A stretch of 64,000 nucleotides of DNA, from positions 57,015,671 through 57,079,670 of the forward strand of contig JASWHV010000008.1 of NCBI GenBank assembly GCA_030760725.1. The letters are read 5' to 3'. The position numbers and the translations under genes are program-made. Origin of the DNA: Neostapfia colusana. Taxonomy: Eukaryota; Streptophyta; Magnoliopsida; Poales; Poaceae. The notes beneath the pieces are model-generated. The model ran no database searches. It was not told the DNA's origin and saw only the letters and a program-made list of their open reading frames with translations. Positions 35,836 through 46,950 of the stretch are shown here, one piece after another (position 1 is the stretch's first letter; each line of letters starts with the position of its first letter).

Positions 35836-36507
35836 TTATGCTCTGCCCCCCCCCCAAGTAAACTCCTGCTCGTGCTTAAGTTTCAAGAGTGGAATGAAGG
35901 TTCCAATCTTTCCAGCCAAGTTTGCAATAAACCTTCTTAGGTAATTGATCTTTCCAAGCAAACTTTGAACGTCTCTATTACCTGTCGGCTCTCCTATCCT
36001 TCTGATAGCTTTGACTTTCTTGGGGTTGACCTCTATGTCGTGTTCATGCACGATAAAACCCAAGAATTGTCCACCCGACATGCCAAACGCAAACTTGAGA
36101 GGGTTCATCTTAAGTCCATACCTTCTCGTCCTCTCAAAGGACATCCTCAAGTCGGCCATATGCCCTTAGAATCCAGCCGACTTCACCACGAGATCATCAA
36201 TATACACCTCAAGAACATCTCCCAACATGTCGTGGAAGATCAGATTTATAGCCCCCTGATATGTTGCACCAGCGTTCTTCGACCCGAAGGTCATTATAAC
36301 CCATTCAAACAAACCAACGAACCCGGGGCAACAAAATGCTGTCTTCGACGTGTCTTCCTTGGCCATGAAAATCTGATTGTACCCCGCATTACTGTCCAAG
36401 AAACTGATCACCTTATGCCCTGATGCATTGTTGATCAATACATCAGCAATGGGCATAGGATACTCATCTTTTTGTGTTGCCTGTTGAGGTCTCGGAAGTC
36501 TATGCAT
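35836..36507 (-). pseudogene. Reverse transcriptase palm/thumb of G4
   Basis: Two open stretches. 36507-36166 holds PMPIADVLINNASGHKVISF, GYNQIFMAKED, VGLFEWVIMTFGSKNAGATY and an intact YIDD box (EVYIDDLVVKSAGF). 36159-35836 holds MNPLKFAFGM, GFIVHEHDIEVNPKKVKAI and LLGKINYLRRFIANLAGK. A stop-containing break lies between them at about 36163. The catalytic Asp pair is retained, unlike in G3. Confidence 0.87.
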
Positions 36508-36588
36508 ATCCTCAACTTTCCTGTGTTTTTCTTCACCACCAGGACTTTATTTGACACCCATTCGGCATACCTACAAGGTTGAATGAAC

Positions 36589-37216
36589 TTAACTAAGTAG
36601 ATGATTCACTTCTTCCTTGATCTTGTCGTGGATGGCCACGTTGAATCGTCTGAATGTTTTCTTGTGAGGTCTAAAGCCTGACTTGATCGGCAACTTTTGT
36701 TCCACAAGCTCTCGGCTGAGTCCTAGCATCTCGGTGTATTCCCATGCAAAATAATCCATATATTCTTTAAGTAATTGGCTTACCTCTTGTTTCGGGGCAC
36801 ATCCGAGGTTTTTGTTGATGAAGGTTGGCCAAAGTGCCGATCCATCCTCATGGTTTATCTCTTCTAGTTCGCCCACCGAGGAAAACCCTTGTCCGAGCTC
36901 CCCTAAGTCATCAAAGTCCTCTACTATCTCGCCCTTATCATTTCTGCCTAAACGATACTGCTCGGTTATCTCATGCAGCCAAGTTAAATGACCTCGTTTA
37001 TCTTGCATTCTCAAGTAACATTGCTGAGCCGAGTGAAGTCAATTGCTTTACACATACGGGCACAAACCCGTCCCTTTCTATGCTCACAAAGTTATAGTCG
37101 GTTAAGTCTCGACCTGTGAGACACTTAATATCCTCATGTTGTAGATCAGATGACTCGGCCATTTCTATACAAGCCGAATTATCAGTATCAACTACTTCTA
37201 CCTCGTCGCCAACCCG
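36589..37216 (-). pseudogene. RT fingers and protease end of G4
   Basis: 36589-37014 reads LPIKSGFRPHKKTFRRFN, preceded by LGQGFSSVGELEEIN. 36998-37216 reads CLTGRDLTDYNFVSIERDG, a post-protease linker. It stops at the deletion joint with the truncated LTR at 37217, so protease and gag are absent. Confidence 0.78.
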
Positions 37217-37568
37217 AATGTCATGCAAAACCTTCTAGAATGCTGACACGACACTATCTAATATTTACAACATTTATGAATTCTACCAAGAATGTCTAAG
37301 TCCTGCCCAGCCTCTGCATCTTGCGGTTTAGCTGATTTATCTTGTGGCCGCAAGGTAACTCGGTCTTCTCGGATCGAGCTCCCACCCGGGTGCTTGTATC
37401 TTGAGTTTCCAAGATAAAAAACACTTCCCGCAAGCCTTCCTCCAGTCTCGGGTAGGTTCTCTCGCCAAAGTCTTCTGCACCTTGAATTCTTGAGATAAAA
37501 GGCCCTTTCCACCTTATTTTCTGGCTCCTCCAACCTGCAAAATCCAAAATCATTTTTCACCACCAACA
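37217..37568 (-). repeat. Truncated right LTR of G4
   Basis: Only the outer half of the LTR remains. It joins the coding region at aacccg|aatgtcatgcaaaacc, where the left LTR has ggcca|aatgtcatgc. No obvious microhomology longer than a base or two is seen at the joint. Confidence 0.88.
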
Positions 37569-37573
37569 GGCTG

Positions 37574-37980
37574 CAGGCTGCCTTTAAATAGATCTGATAC
37601 ATCTTGGAATCTTAGCTAACTACGATTATTCTCTATCTCAAAATTAAACTCTATGCTACCCTGTCGCTAACTTATCTCTTCAACATGTACACATGAATAT
37701 GTCACGTCTCCACCTTTTAGAACCTATTTAAAATATTTCGTACAAGTGTGCGGTGGTACATTATCAAGTTTAGCCTGACATCTACTTAAGTCTTCCTTCA
37801 GCCTCGTCATCTTGCAGTTTTGGCGCTTTTATCTTGTTGCTGCAAGGTAAATATCGGCTGCCGTCTGACTTCCCCACCCGCGCACTTGCACCTTGGATTT
37901 CTATGATAAAACTGCCTCATGCACAATGTTTCTCGGCACTTTTCACCTGCAAAACATATTGTCAAATTGAACACCCAACA
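37574..37980 (-). repeat. Right LTR of G3, second segment
   Basis: Begins caggctgcctttaaataga, continuing the left LTR from about 21327, and ends ACACCCAACA. G4 and its duplication (ggttg/ggctg) separate the two segments. Confidence 0.9.
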
Positions 37981-37985
37981 CCATG

Positions 37986-38061
37986 TACCATTGTTAGCAA
38001 TCTACAAAGTCATTTTCTTAGCAGAGCCCTATTTTGATGATCTAAATCTAGGATTCCTAAA
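37986..38061 (-). mobile_element. LINE remnant, continuation beyond G3
   Basis: The minus strand reads LGILDLDHQNRALLRK and then toward NNGTW, which joins with the WQQLLYNKYL start at 21092 once G3 and one target duplication are ignored, apart from a small indel. It is cut on the right by the start of G6 (38062). Confidence 0.75.
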
Positions 38062-38458
38062 TGTAACAGTCACAAATTCAAAGGAATGAAAAGTTTGCTT
38101 CAAATTAAAATTTGAAATCAAAACAACAAGAAAGAGAAAAAGAAAACAAAAAGGGCTGGACCACCTTCCTCAGCCGGCCCACCCCACGGCCCAGCCTGCC
38201 CTCTCCTATTTTTCCCCCACACGCGCCAGAAACTCCGCCAGCTACTGTGCTTCTTCCTTCTCCCCCTTCCCCTGCCTCCTGCACACCCGAATCCAGACAG
38301 CGCCGCGCTGCTCCGCCAGGAATCCCGGTGATGGGAGGTCGCCGCCTCTACTTGCCGCAATAAACCTGCTTGCGCCATGCCTCCTCCCTGAAACCCGGCC
38401 GCCCCATTGATGGTGCGCAAGAAAATATCCCCGGCGCCCCGCCACCGCCTCGGCCGGC

Positions 38459-38465
38459 TATAAAA
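38459..38465 (+). promoter_or_regulatory. TATA box of G6
   Basis: TATAAAA inside GC-rich sequence (ggccggcTATAAAAcg), about 150 bases before a GTAAGC donor candidate. Confidence 0.6.
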
Positions 38466-39893
38466 CGTCCCCCCATCGACCCCAAAATGTGCGCACCACC
38501 TTCCTCAAGCTCCCACAGAACCATTCGAGTATGGGCCGGTCGGTTCTAGCCGGCGATTCGAAGCTTCTCACTTTCTTCCACAAGTCCGGCCGCCGTCGCC
38601 GCCTTGCTCCGGTAAGCTGCAAGACCTCAATTACTTGAGAATGAAGCACCTCTACAACCCCTCTAGCTGCCCCACAAGTTGGTTCACACATTCGATTGCC
38701 GTAGTAAACTTGCATCAAAGACCAAGCACGCCGCCACCCCTCCTCGTTGCCGGCCACGGTGGAGCACTTCCCGCCCCGGCCAAACCCCCTGGAACACTCC
38801 CTGTAGCCTAGTGAACACGTTTAGCACAAAGACGGGTGGAAAACGGTCGCCCCCTCTGGTTCACCTAGCTAGCGTCACCGCGCCTCACCGCTGCGGCCCA
38901 TTGCCGGCTGCCGGAGGACTTCCTTCAGCTGGCCGAGCTCACTAGGTGCACCCACAACCCCACGCACGTGCGCCCAACGCCTCAGACCGAAGAAACCATG
39001 CACATGCATGGGATTCCGCAAACCACGGCCGCGCAAACAACTCCAGCAAGATGGCGCCGTTGCTCTGGCGACCTCCCCGGTCGGAAACCCCTGCAACTAG
39101 GTTTCCCACAACACAAACAACACCGATAAGTAATCCGATAGAGTGCGGGAAGAAAAAAACAGTAGGACCGGCTAGCCATTGGCGACCTACCCAGCTGGCC
39201 GTCGTGCCCTACCCCCCTAGCCAGCCTGGCGTACACTTGGCACCAAATTGCATGACAGGTCGATAGACACGCACACATGGCAGCCAGGTCAGCGCCACCT
39301 CACCAGCGGCAGACTCTGGGCAGCTCGGCGGCTGGGGTGGCGGCCACCTCGGCAATCTGGCCCATGTGGCAGCCTGGTCAGATGCCACATCGCTGCCACC
39401 TCGCCCCAGCTCATAGAGACCAGTGGAAATCGGTTATGTGAACTTGGTCCATGTGCACCAGAGACACAAGCACTGCGCTGGGCCTTCGAACCCACCTGTC
39501 AGCCGCTGTACACGAAAGGAATTGCTAGAGATACCCCTAGTATACACAGAAACTTGTAAAATACATTTTGGAGTGCAGAAAAATTCCAGGAAAATTTCAA
39601 AAAACAGGAATATACTATTAGAGTAGAGTAGCAAACATACATGGCCCAAATAAACCGTAGAAAATATCTAAATCCTAAAAATGGTATTAACCCATCTAGT
39701 TAGCTCGGGGATCTAGGGTAAACTTGTGTTTAAACTACCCAAGCGACGAAATCCCCCACTCAAGCCACAAATAAAATATACCTTGTACCAAAACTTCTAT
39801 AAGACTCCATGCAACCACACTACTAAGGTTTAGTTTGGATTTCTTGGAGTTCTTTTGGATTTGACGCTGATTTGTGCGAATTACGTACTATAG

Positions 39894-41423
39894 CAAATGA
39901 GGAAGCCGAAGAGGAACTCGAAGACCCGGACTACGAGGAATTTCTAGAAGCCTTTGAAGGCAAGCTCTAACTCCTTGATCATGATTGTTCATATGATTTT
40001 GAAAATATTCCTAATAGCCTGTTTTTACCATGGATGTTTTCCGTGTCTATTTTTAAATATTGTTGTGGCTAAGACCCACTTGATTAGTGGTAGTGTCACT
40101 ATGTAAGTGGTTCGACCAGCACGACAGTTTTATAACTTCATGATGATGATTTGATATTGATGGTGGTTACATGCTCTTCAAATAGTGTAGCTTGATGTCA
40201 TCAGCCAGCCGTTACACTAGCAAGTAGCATGACATCTCTCGTCGATCGAGGCTAGAATATTTGCACGGTGATAGCCACATGAGTGACATGTGAAGTACCA
40301 CGGACCCCTCTTTGACTTTAATGACTTACCTCCTTGATACATTAAGGTCCCGTTATCACACTATAATGTGATTATGCGTGTGCTCCCTTGAAAGTAGAAT
40401 GCTTAGGGGCCCCTGCAATGTTCGCATCGCAATTTACTTCAAATGTTCATCGGATTTGCGAAAAGTGTCAAAAGGTGTCTTGTTGGTGTGAGTTGGGAGG
40501 TGGGTTGAGGGAATTATGCCAAACAACCGGTGTTAGGTAAAGTGGGGAAAGGAACGGTTGAGGCGGAGTATGGTGATTGAGTAGTCGTGTGCTTCAATGT
40601 AGTCCACCTGCCGTCGACTTGAAGGAGCCGCCTCACAAACATAAGAACCGGTTCATATGACCTCATCATAGTGATTTCGTACAACCACAGAACTTGTAAG
40701 GGCAGGACTCCCTCTACCTTCTTGGTGACTTCCACATGAGCCACCTGGCGGCCAGTAGGGCACGGGAGACCGAGAAAAGACATGGGGGAGTCATTACTCA
40801 TGATGCGGCTGGGAGAGTAAGTGCCCAAATGGCCCCTAGGTGAGTCCCGAGGTATGATTGTGGGGTTACTCGGGGAAGATGAGGTGAACGTTACGTTACT
40901 CCCTTGCTAGGAGTACTTGACCTGTGGGTAAAGTGTACAACCTCTGTAGAGTATTAACATCTGAATAACCGTTTTCACGGTCTTGACACACTATGTTCTC
41001 AGCTCCTATTGATTAGTCTTAGTATGTTTCCTTGATGTATATTGGGTGGAAGTACCTTCCGTGTTTTGGATACTATGGCGGTGTGCTAGAGCTAGTAGGC
41101 CCATGGGGTTAGAACACTCAAATAAAACTTAGGGAACTGGCAGGATGGAGTTCAACTGCCCCAGGTCCCACCAACTCAAACCATCACTAAGTTACCCTCT
41201 TTGCTTTGCAATCCTCTTTCAAAAGAGACCCTGCATGACTTTTTTTGGCAATTCTAAGCCGTATGACCACGCCTTGCTACCACCCCGTGCATGAAACACT
41301 TTCCATTGAGTAGTGTTAGGGCTTGTTGAGTACCTTGTGTACTCACTCTTGCTTACTTCACAACCCTCAGAGGCTGAAGAAGAAAGGGACGGAGAAGGCG
41401 GAGCGCATAACGATGACGAGTAG
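39894..41423 (+). other. LTR-embedded spliced acidic mini-gene of G6
   Basis: Exon M (39894-39959, 66 nt) is bounded by CTATAG and GAAG|GCAAGC and reads NEEAEEELEDPDYEEFLEAF in phase 1. Exon T (41371-41423, 53 nt) follows ACAACCCTCAG and reads EAEEERDGEGGAHNDDE then TAG. This is the most acidic version. Codon phase and donor type equal those in the other LTRs. Confidence 0.55.
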
Positions 41424-41722
41424 GTCTAGTCCTGCACTGAAGGCTGCGTGAGGGGCTGGGTGCCACACGTTCTGGTGTTGTTAAACTTTGTCTTTCTGTT
41501 TTCCATGGCCCTATGAGGCCCATGGATTGTAATATAAGTCATGCTTGTAAGGCCATAATGGTTCTATTGCAAAAAAATTAATGTATGGAACTCGATACAT
41601 TCCGTTGTGCACATTTTTCCAAAATTACATATGAAAACCTACCCTTACTAGACTTACCTCATTCTTATGTTAAATTATTTTTATGAAAAACGACACTAAC
41701 CCCTGTAGCCTTACCCTGGCAG

Positions 41723-42874
41723 ATGGAGGACGGCTGGTCTGAGGGAAATTGCCATGACCTGACTAGGTTCCCGCAGGTGCTGATTCGCACCTTGGAGAGG
41801 CTCGGCTACACGAGGTTTCCGTGCTACCACTGGAGGGAGTACTTGGAGGGTGGTGCACCCCGCTGCGAGGCAGAGGTCCATATCATTGAGGCGTCGGGAC
41901 CTTACGGAGTACAACCCTACGCGCTGACCTTCAATGGGGCCCGCTATGCGGACTTCATTAGGGTCTTCGCACGAGAGGCGCTGCTAGAGCTCAGCGACAG
42001 GTACATGGAGTGGACCGGACCACTGCCCATCCGCTACTCCCCCGTGTGTCGCAAGGACAGCTACGTCTGGAGACACAGAGTTGTGACGCTGGAGGGACCC
42101 ACCAGAATCATGGAAGACATTACTCTGGCAGAGACCGCTAGGTACCTGCTTGCCTTGGACCAGTGTTGCAAGGACACCCTCACGAAGTGGAGGGCACAGG
42201 TTGCTCACACCCAGGACGCAGAGGCTAGAGTGAGAGGTCTACAGGCCTAGCTGGACGAGGCCCCCACAGAGACCACACGAGCTCGAGAGGTGACAGAGGC
42301 CTTACACGTAGAGCTTAACCAGAGGACTACAGCCCACGTCATGGAGCTGGATTCCCTCTACCAGGCCAGAGCCTGCTCGGGAGGAGCGCGAGTCCAGATC
42401 ACTGACCGTAAGAGAACCTTGGAAGTACAACACGAGAGTGGCCTGCAGGCTGTGCGTGTGCCTGCTGTACCCCACCTGACCCCCACCGTCCGAGCCACTA
42501 TGGCCAGAGGCGCTGGACGCTTCGGTCGAGGCAGGGATATTTGGCTGGTTGAGCAATTGCTTGGAGGACGCACTGGGAGCACGAAGACGTACAATGACTC
42601 CGACGATGACATCGGAGACGAGCTATAGGAGGAGTATCCACAGGGAGACGATGGCCAGGACTCGAGCATCGAGATACTAGAGGAGGTTGCTAGTTGTGGT
42701 GTACCTAGCCAGGGGACCACAGGACACGGTGATGGACAATTCCCCTTCAGCATCGAGGAGCTGGTCGACGACGGGAACGAATTGGGGCGCGAGTGGTGCC
42801 GGGACCATGGGATGGAGGACGCGGTGCCCCACCGTGTCCCCCACAGTAGTTCATCATGGGACAGCAGCATGTAG
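41723..42874 (+). pseudogene. ORF0 of G6
   Basis: A single frame of about 383 codons broken by TAG at 42248-42250 and TAG at 42626-42628. ATG 41723 follows an acceptor (CTGGCAG|ATGG). The first 175 codons form an unknown globular domain (FPCYHWREYLEGGAPRCEAE, MEWTGPLPIRYSP). A Q/E/A-rich coiled coil follows (RAQVAHTQDAEARVRGLQA, then REVTEALHVELNQRT). The tail is acidic with DSDDDIGDEL and EELVDDGNEL. The layout resembles G1's ORF0. It lacks the H3-like first exon seen in G1. Confidence 0.65.
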
Positions 42875-43281
42875 CACCATGAGTAGCCCGTCATAGTGCG
42901 AGGTGTGTACCCTATGTTGGTAGGCGATTAGCATCATGATCGTTAGGCGTGGCGTGAGTGTGTTGCAAGGTCATAGAGATCCTATGTGTTGTACTGTGTG
43001 ATGTTTGTACTCTTTTAATGGGTGATGTGATTTGCCGGGTTTTAAGGGATTTTCGTTGTGTGCTAAATCTATATTAACTGATATGGGCAAGAGCCCAGAT
43101 TGGAGCACTCCCCCCTCTCTCTCGAACAAAGGAATAGGCATGACAAGCATGACCAATGTAGCCAACGCCTGCACTAGGGCTAAGAAAAACATTATAATAT
43201 ACGTGATCCTAGAGGCAAGTAAAACACAAACCAAAGAACAAACAGCAACACTAGACCTTCTGTAATTTTGCATTCCTACAG
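42875..43281 (+). other. Spacer between ORF0 and gag of G6, probable intron
   Basis: 407 bases with no coding potential, ending in a pyrimidine-rich stretch and GCATTCCTACAG directly before the gag ATG, so it is probably removed by splicing in gag messages. Confidence 0.5.
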
Positions 43282-44160
43282 ATGGCCCCCAAGAGATCCG
43301 TCAAAGTTCAGGCACGCCAGGAGCGCGCCAACAAAGGGGCCCAGGCACTTGTAGTGCACGTGCCTCGAGGCAGACCCACCAAGAGGGGCAGGGGAGCAGG
43401 ACACCGAGCACCAAATCAGGCCCACAGGCGGCAGACGTCATAAGAAATGAACCCAACAGAGCAGGCAACCCTCAAGAAGAGGTTGGGGAAGTCAATCCTG
43501 AAGAGGTCGCAGCCGCAGAGGAAGAAGTAGTGCCTCCACCGCCACTTGCTACGTTGGCCAAAGTAATGGCAGTTCGGACCCAGTTGTTGCAAACACTATC
43601 CCAGGCAATGCAGGGACAGCGAGGCCCTGGGGCACCTCCGCCCTCTAGGATGTCGGAGTTCATGAGACTCCGACCCCCGATCTTTGATGGCACCAACGAG
43701 GACCCGCTGGAAGCCGATGATTGGTTGCGCAACATAAGCAAGAAGCTTGATATAACAGCGGCTGGTGATCAGCAGCGAGTTATGCTAGCCTCCCATCAAC
43801 TAGTGGGAGCTGCCGGTGAATGGTGAGATAACTACCGTGAAGTAGCGGCTGAACCAGACACTGTAAGCTGGGAGGAGTTCCAGCAAGCCTTCCAGGACTA
43901 TCATATACCCGAAGGGGTTATAGAAATGAAGGAAGACGAGTTCCGTGCACTACGACTGGGATCCGTGCACTACGACTGGGAGCCACGACCGTCATCCAGT
44001 ACATTAAGAAATTCTGAAGCTGGGAAGCTATGCCTTTAGCGAGATCAACACTGAGAAAAAGAAACAAGACCATTTTCGTAAAGGGTTGAACGGCGCCATG
44101 AAGGCACAACTAGTCACCCACATATACCCAGATTTCAACACCCTCATGAATAGAGCTATA
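43282..44160 (+). pseudogene. Gag of G6, first part
   Basis: ATG 43282 follows CTACAG. The first frame is basic (MAPKRSVKVQARQERANKG, then RGRPTKRGRGAG) and hits a stop at 43441. The Gag core continues in another frame with EEVAAAEEEVVPPPP, then MSEFMRLRPPIFDG and EADDWLRNISKKL, with a TGA after GAAGEW (43824). A 20-bp tandem duplication (about 43938-43977) adds another break. The end NTLMNRAI meets S7, whose removal restores the reading toward LEEARSQLDGERKRKFQ. Confidence 0.82.
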
Positions 44161-44429
44161 TGTGACACCCGGTTCAAAAAATAGAACCAAGCGAATGCAT
44201 ATGTGTGTCCAGGATGTTCATCACACATACACATGTAATCCACAAACTGCATTCAGAATATAACCACGAATAAATAGTGTTTAAGTACTTTATTACAATG
44301 ACTCAATGTCTCACTCATGAATGTCTTTCTTATTCTTGCAGCGAAAGACTCTAAACGACAGCGAAAAGTGACTAAAGACAGCAGGCTCCATCTTTGACTC
44401 CACAGGCATGTTCATGGTAGTTCGCACGC

Positions 44430-45745
44430 CTAGTACTCCACATGGTCCTTAAAGTACTCATCTCCTGTAGCTGATGTTTATGCGGTAATGCAAGGATGAG
44501 TACATGTTGTACTCAGCAAGTGTGGGAAAAGTATGACATGTAGCTTTCAACAAGGTAGGGAATAAAAAGGCTCATTGCAGCAAGCAAATTTTATTTCAAA
44601 AACATGGTAAAAACAGCAAATATCTCTAGGTGAATTAAATCCCAATATAACCAAGTAAAACAGCAACATTCTTTCATCAATATTCCTTCACCATAATTCA
44701 CCATTTATCAAGTCTCAACCAGCCATTAAACTTTCTCATGTTCATCTCATGCTCATAAATATTCATAACCATCTCATATTCATCTAACCGAAACCAAACT
44801 CAATGTCATGACTCAAAACGGTCCCAAAACCAATCCCAATGACCATACCATAACCATACCAAATAACCATCCCAAGTTTTCCCTCTAATCATGGAAGTTG
44901 GCCAGGTGCTTGTGACCGGAAGCATGGCTATCATGATAGTTTTACACTCTGCAGAGGTGGCACCATTTTACCCACAACTTCGTGATTTCGTCACCCGTCA
45001 ACGACTGCAGAACCTCCATTATACCAGTACACAACCGTCGGTGTATGGCCAAGAGATCACAAAATAGCCTTTACAAAGGGGCTACTAGATGTATGGACTC
45101 ACTGAGATTTCACCGGCAGGCTTGAATCACCATTCTCCCACCCACGGGCCCCCTCTTGTGCCATGCAGTTCCCAGGGCAGTCCTCCTCGACTCCCATTCC
45201 CCACGCCATCCACGGTCCATAACAAGCTAGCAACATACCTAATTAATCAGCTAAGCCGCACCCATACTTGGCCTTGTGGTGGCACTATTTTTCTGGCATA
45301 TTCTCTCACGAACCGGTCCTTAGATCTATGGCAAGTACCACCATCTGATCCAGCAACATCCACAAACCAATCTTGCCTAGATCTCCCTGATTCCATGCCC
45401 ATTAACATCATCAAGATCTCATCATCATTATTCATATGAGTGCAGTAGGTAGACGTGTTTTATTTCATCTTCTGTATCCTATGAATTAAGCGAAGAAAAA
45501 AGGAAAAACGACCATACCCGACTCATCAACTTTCCCGGCGACAAGGATGGTTAACAAAACTAGTAAACTCCTATAAAAGGGTGTTCCAACTCAAGCGTAC
45601 GAGTTTTCGCAAACAAAACAGTTTCAAAAACATGGGATCAATATGGTCAAGGGGCACTTGCCTTGCTCCCGTGGTTCTTGTTGTTCAAGCGTCTCAAAGT
45701 CTTGGTGCTGTAGTTCCTCATAGATGGCCTCTTTAGCTTGTTCTT
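44430..45745 (-). other. LTR-embedded spliced acidic mini-gene of S7
   Basis: Exon M (45745-45662, 84 nt) lies between AGTAG and AAG|GCAAGT and reads EAIYEELQHQDFETLEQQEP in phase 1. Exon T (44464-44430, 35 nt) follows CAGCTACAG and reads GDEYFKDHVEY, then TAG. AATAAA follows at 44294-44289. Confidence 0.55.
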
Positions 45746-46589
45746 CTACTCACGATCACGCACATACATAATTCACAACAATCAATCATCATACACAAAC
45801 TTTACTCAAGATGCGAAGGGGTATATGAATGCAAATCCTATGGTGCTGTTTTATTAAACCAGTTTGTACGTGTTCTTGCATGTTTTAACGGGCTTTCATG
45901 GGATTTTATGATGAACAAGGGTGTAGGAATCAAGTGTGGACGTGGTGATGATCTTGACACAAGATCTAGATCAATTCCACCGTCAAAAAATTGATCAAAA
46001 CATGATCTGTCCACACGCAAAAGTTTCTGCTCGAAGGGAGCGAAGAAAACGGATGCGTAGAAACAGCGGCGACGTCGTAAGATGGGTAATGGAGATCTAC
46101 CTCTCTTCCTCTTTGTGGCAGGGCCTTTCTCCTAGCAATGGCAACAGCGGGGAATTTTTCTATGGAAGATTAGAGCAGGACAGATCGTCGGGCTTCTTCT
46201 CCGGCGACGGCGGGGCTCGACGGCGACCAAATTCTGGCAAGGGGGGGAACTTGGTGACTTGGCAGCATGGAAGGGGGCTTGGCAGAAGGAGGGGGACGAC
46301 CAAAAGAGAGAGGATATCAGCCAGGGGGTGGGGGGTTAAATTTATAGGGGGGGGGGGGGGAAGAGGAGTCCTACTCCAATTGGAGCTGAAATAAGAGTCC
46401 TATTCAATTTTTTTTTTGGATCCTAACAAACTTATCTCTTGTGGTGCGGCAGCCTTGGGGATTTTATCCCCAAAATGTGGGGAAAATTCCCTTTTTGGTA
46501 ATTGGGGAATTTAGAAATTTTGGGGGAAATTTGGGAATGGCTCATTTCAGCTATCTTTTTCCCATTGCTCACCATTTCTTTGTCACTTG

Positions 46590-46950
46590 CTCCATTTCTA
46601 CATTCCCCTCTCCATTTCTATGTCCCATTCTCCATTTCTACATTCCCCTCTCTATTTCTATGTCCCATTCTCCATTTCTACATTCCCCTCTCCATTTCTA
46701 TGTCCCATTCTCCATTTCTACATTGCCCTTCTCCATTTCTATGCCCCATTCTCCATTTCTATATTCCCTTCTCCATTTCTGTGGTTTTTCCTCCATTTCT
46801 ATGGTTCCTTCCTCCATTTCTATAGTTCTTTCTCTATTTCTATGGTTCCTTCCTCCATTTCTATGGTTCTTTCTCCATTTCTATGGTTCTTTTCACCATT
46901 TCTATGGTTCTTTCTCCATGTCTATAGTTATTTCTCTATTTCTACTTCTT
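46590..46950 (-). repeat. Minisatellite in S7
   Basis: Many copies of an about 19-base pyrimidine-rich unit such as ctccatttctatgtccc, drifting in sequence along the array. Long open frames here are repeat translations, not genes. Confidence 0.88.

Larger units (their letters stand above)
28743..37568 (-). mobile_element. Tat-lineage retrotransposon G4, internally deleted, nested in G3
   Basis: Runs from TGTTCGTGG to CACCAACA inside the G3 LTR. Target duplication is ggttg (28738-28742) versus ggctg (37569-37573). The left LTR is complete (719 bp); the right LTR keeps only its last 352 bp. Gag, PBS and the first half of that LTR are missing, so one deletion joined the protease region directly to the LTR. 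Pol order is Tat-like. Solo LTR S5 interrupts integrase. Confidence 0.9.
21093..37980 (-). mobile_element. Tat-lineage Ty3/gypsy retrotransposon G3, carrying nested G4
   Basis: LTRs start TGTTGGTGTAGC and end ACACCCAACA. Target duplication is ccacg (21088-21092) versus ccatg (37981-37985), differing by one CG-to-TG change. Minus-strand gag, protease, RT, RNase H, a second RNase H and integrase lie between 21724 and 28440. The right LTR is split by G4. The second, archaeal-type RNase H marks the Tat lineage (RIRE2/Ogre relatives). Confidence 0.93.
38062..41722 (+). mobile_element. Leader/LTR region of gypsy element G6
   Basis: Begins TGTAACAGTCACAAATTC directly after LINE sequence. The region has the same order as the other LTRs: GC-rich promoter with TATA (38459-38465), a leader splice donor candidate (GCTCCG|GTAAGC at about 38611), exon M, exon T, then AT-rich DNA up to an acceptor at 41722. 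No second LTR or clear PBS is in the window, so the exact LTR end is not known. No gene is seen in 39000-39890 or 39960-41370 apart from these parts. Confidence 0.7.
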
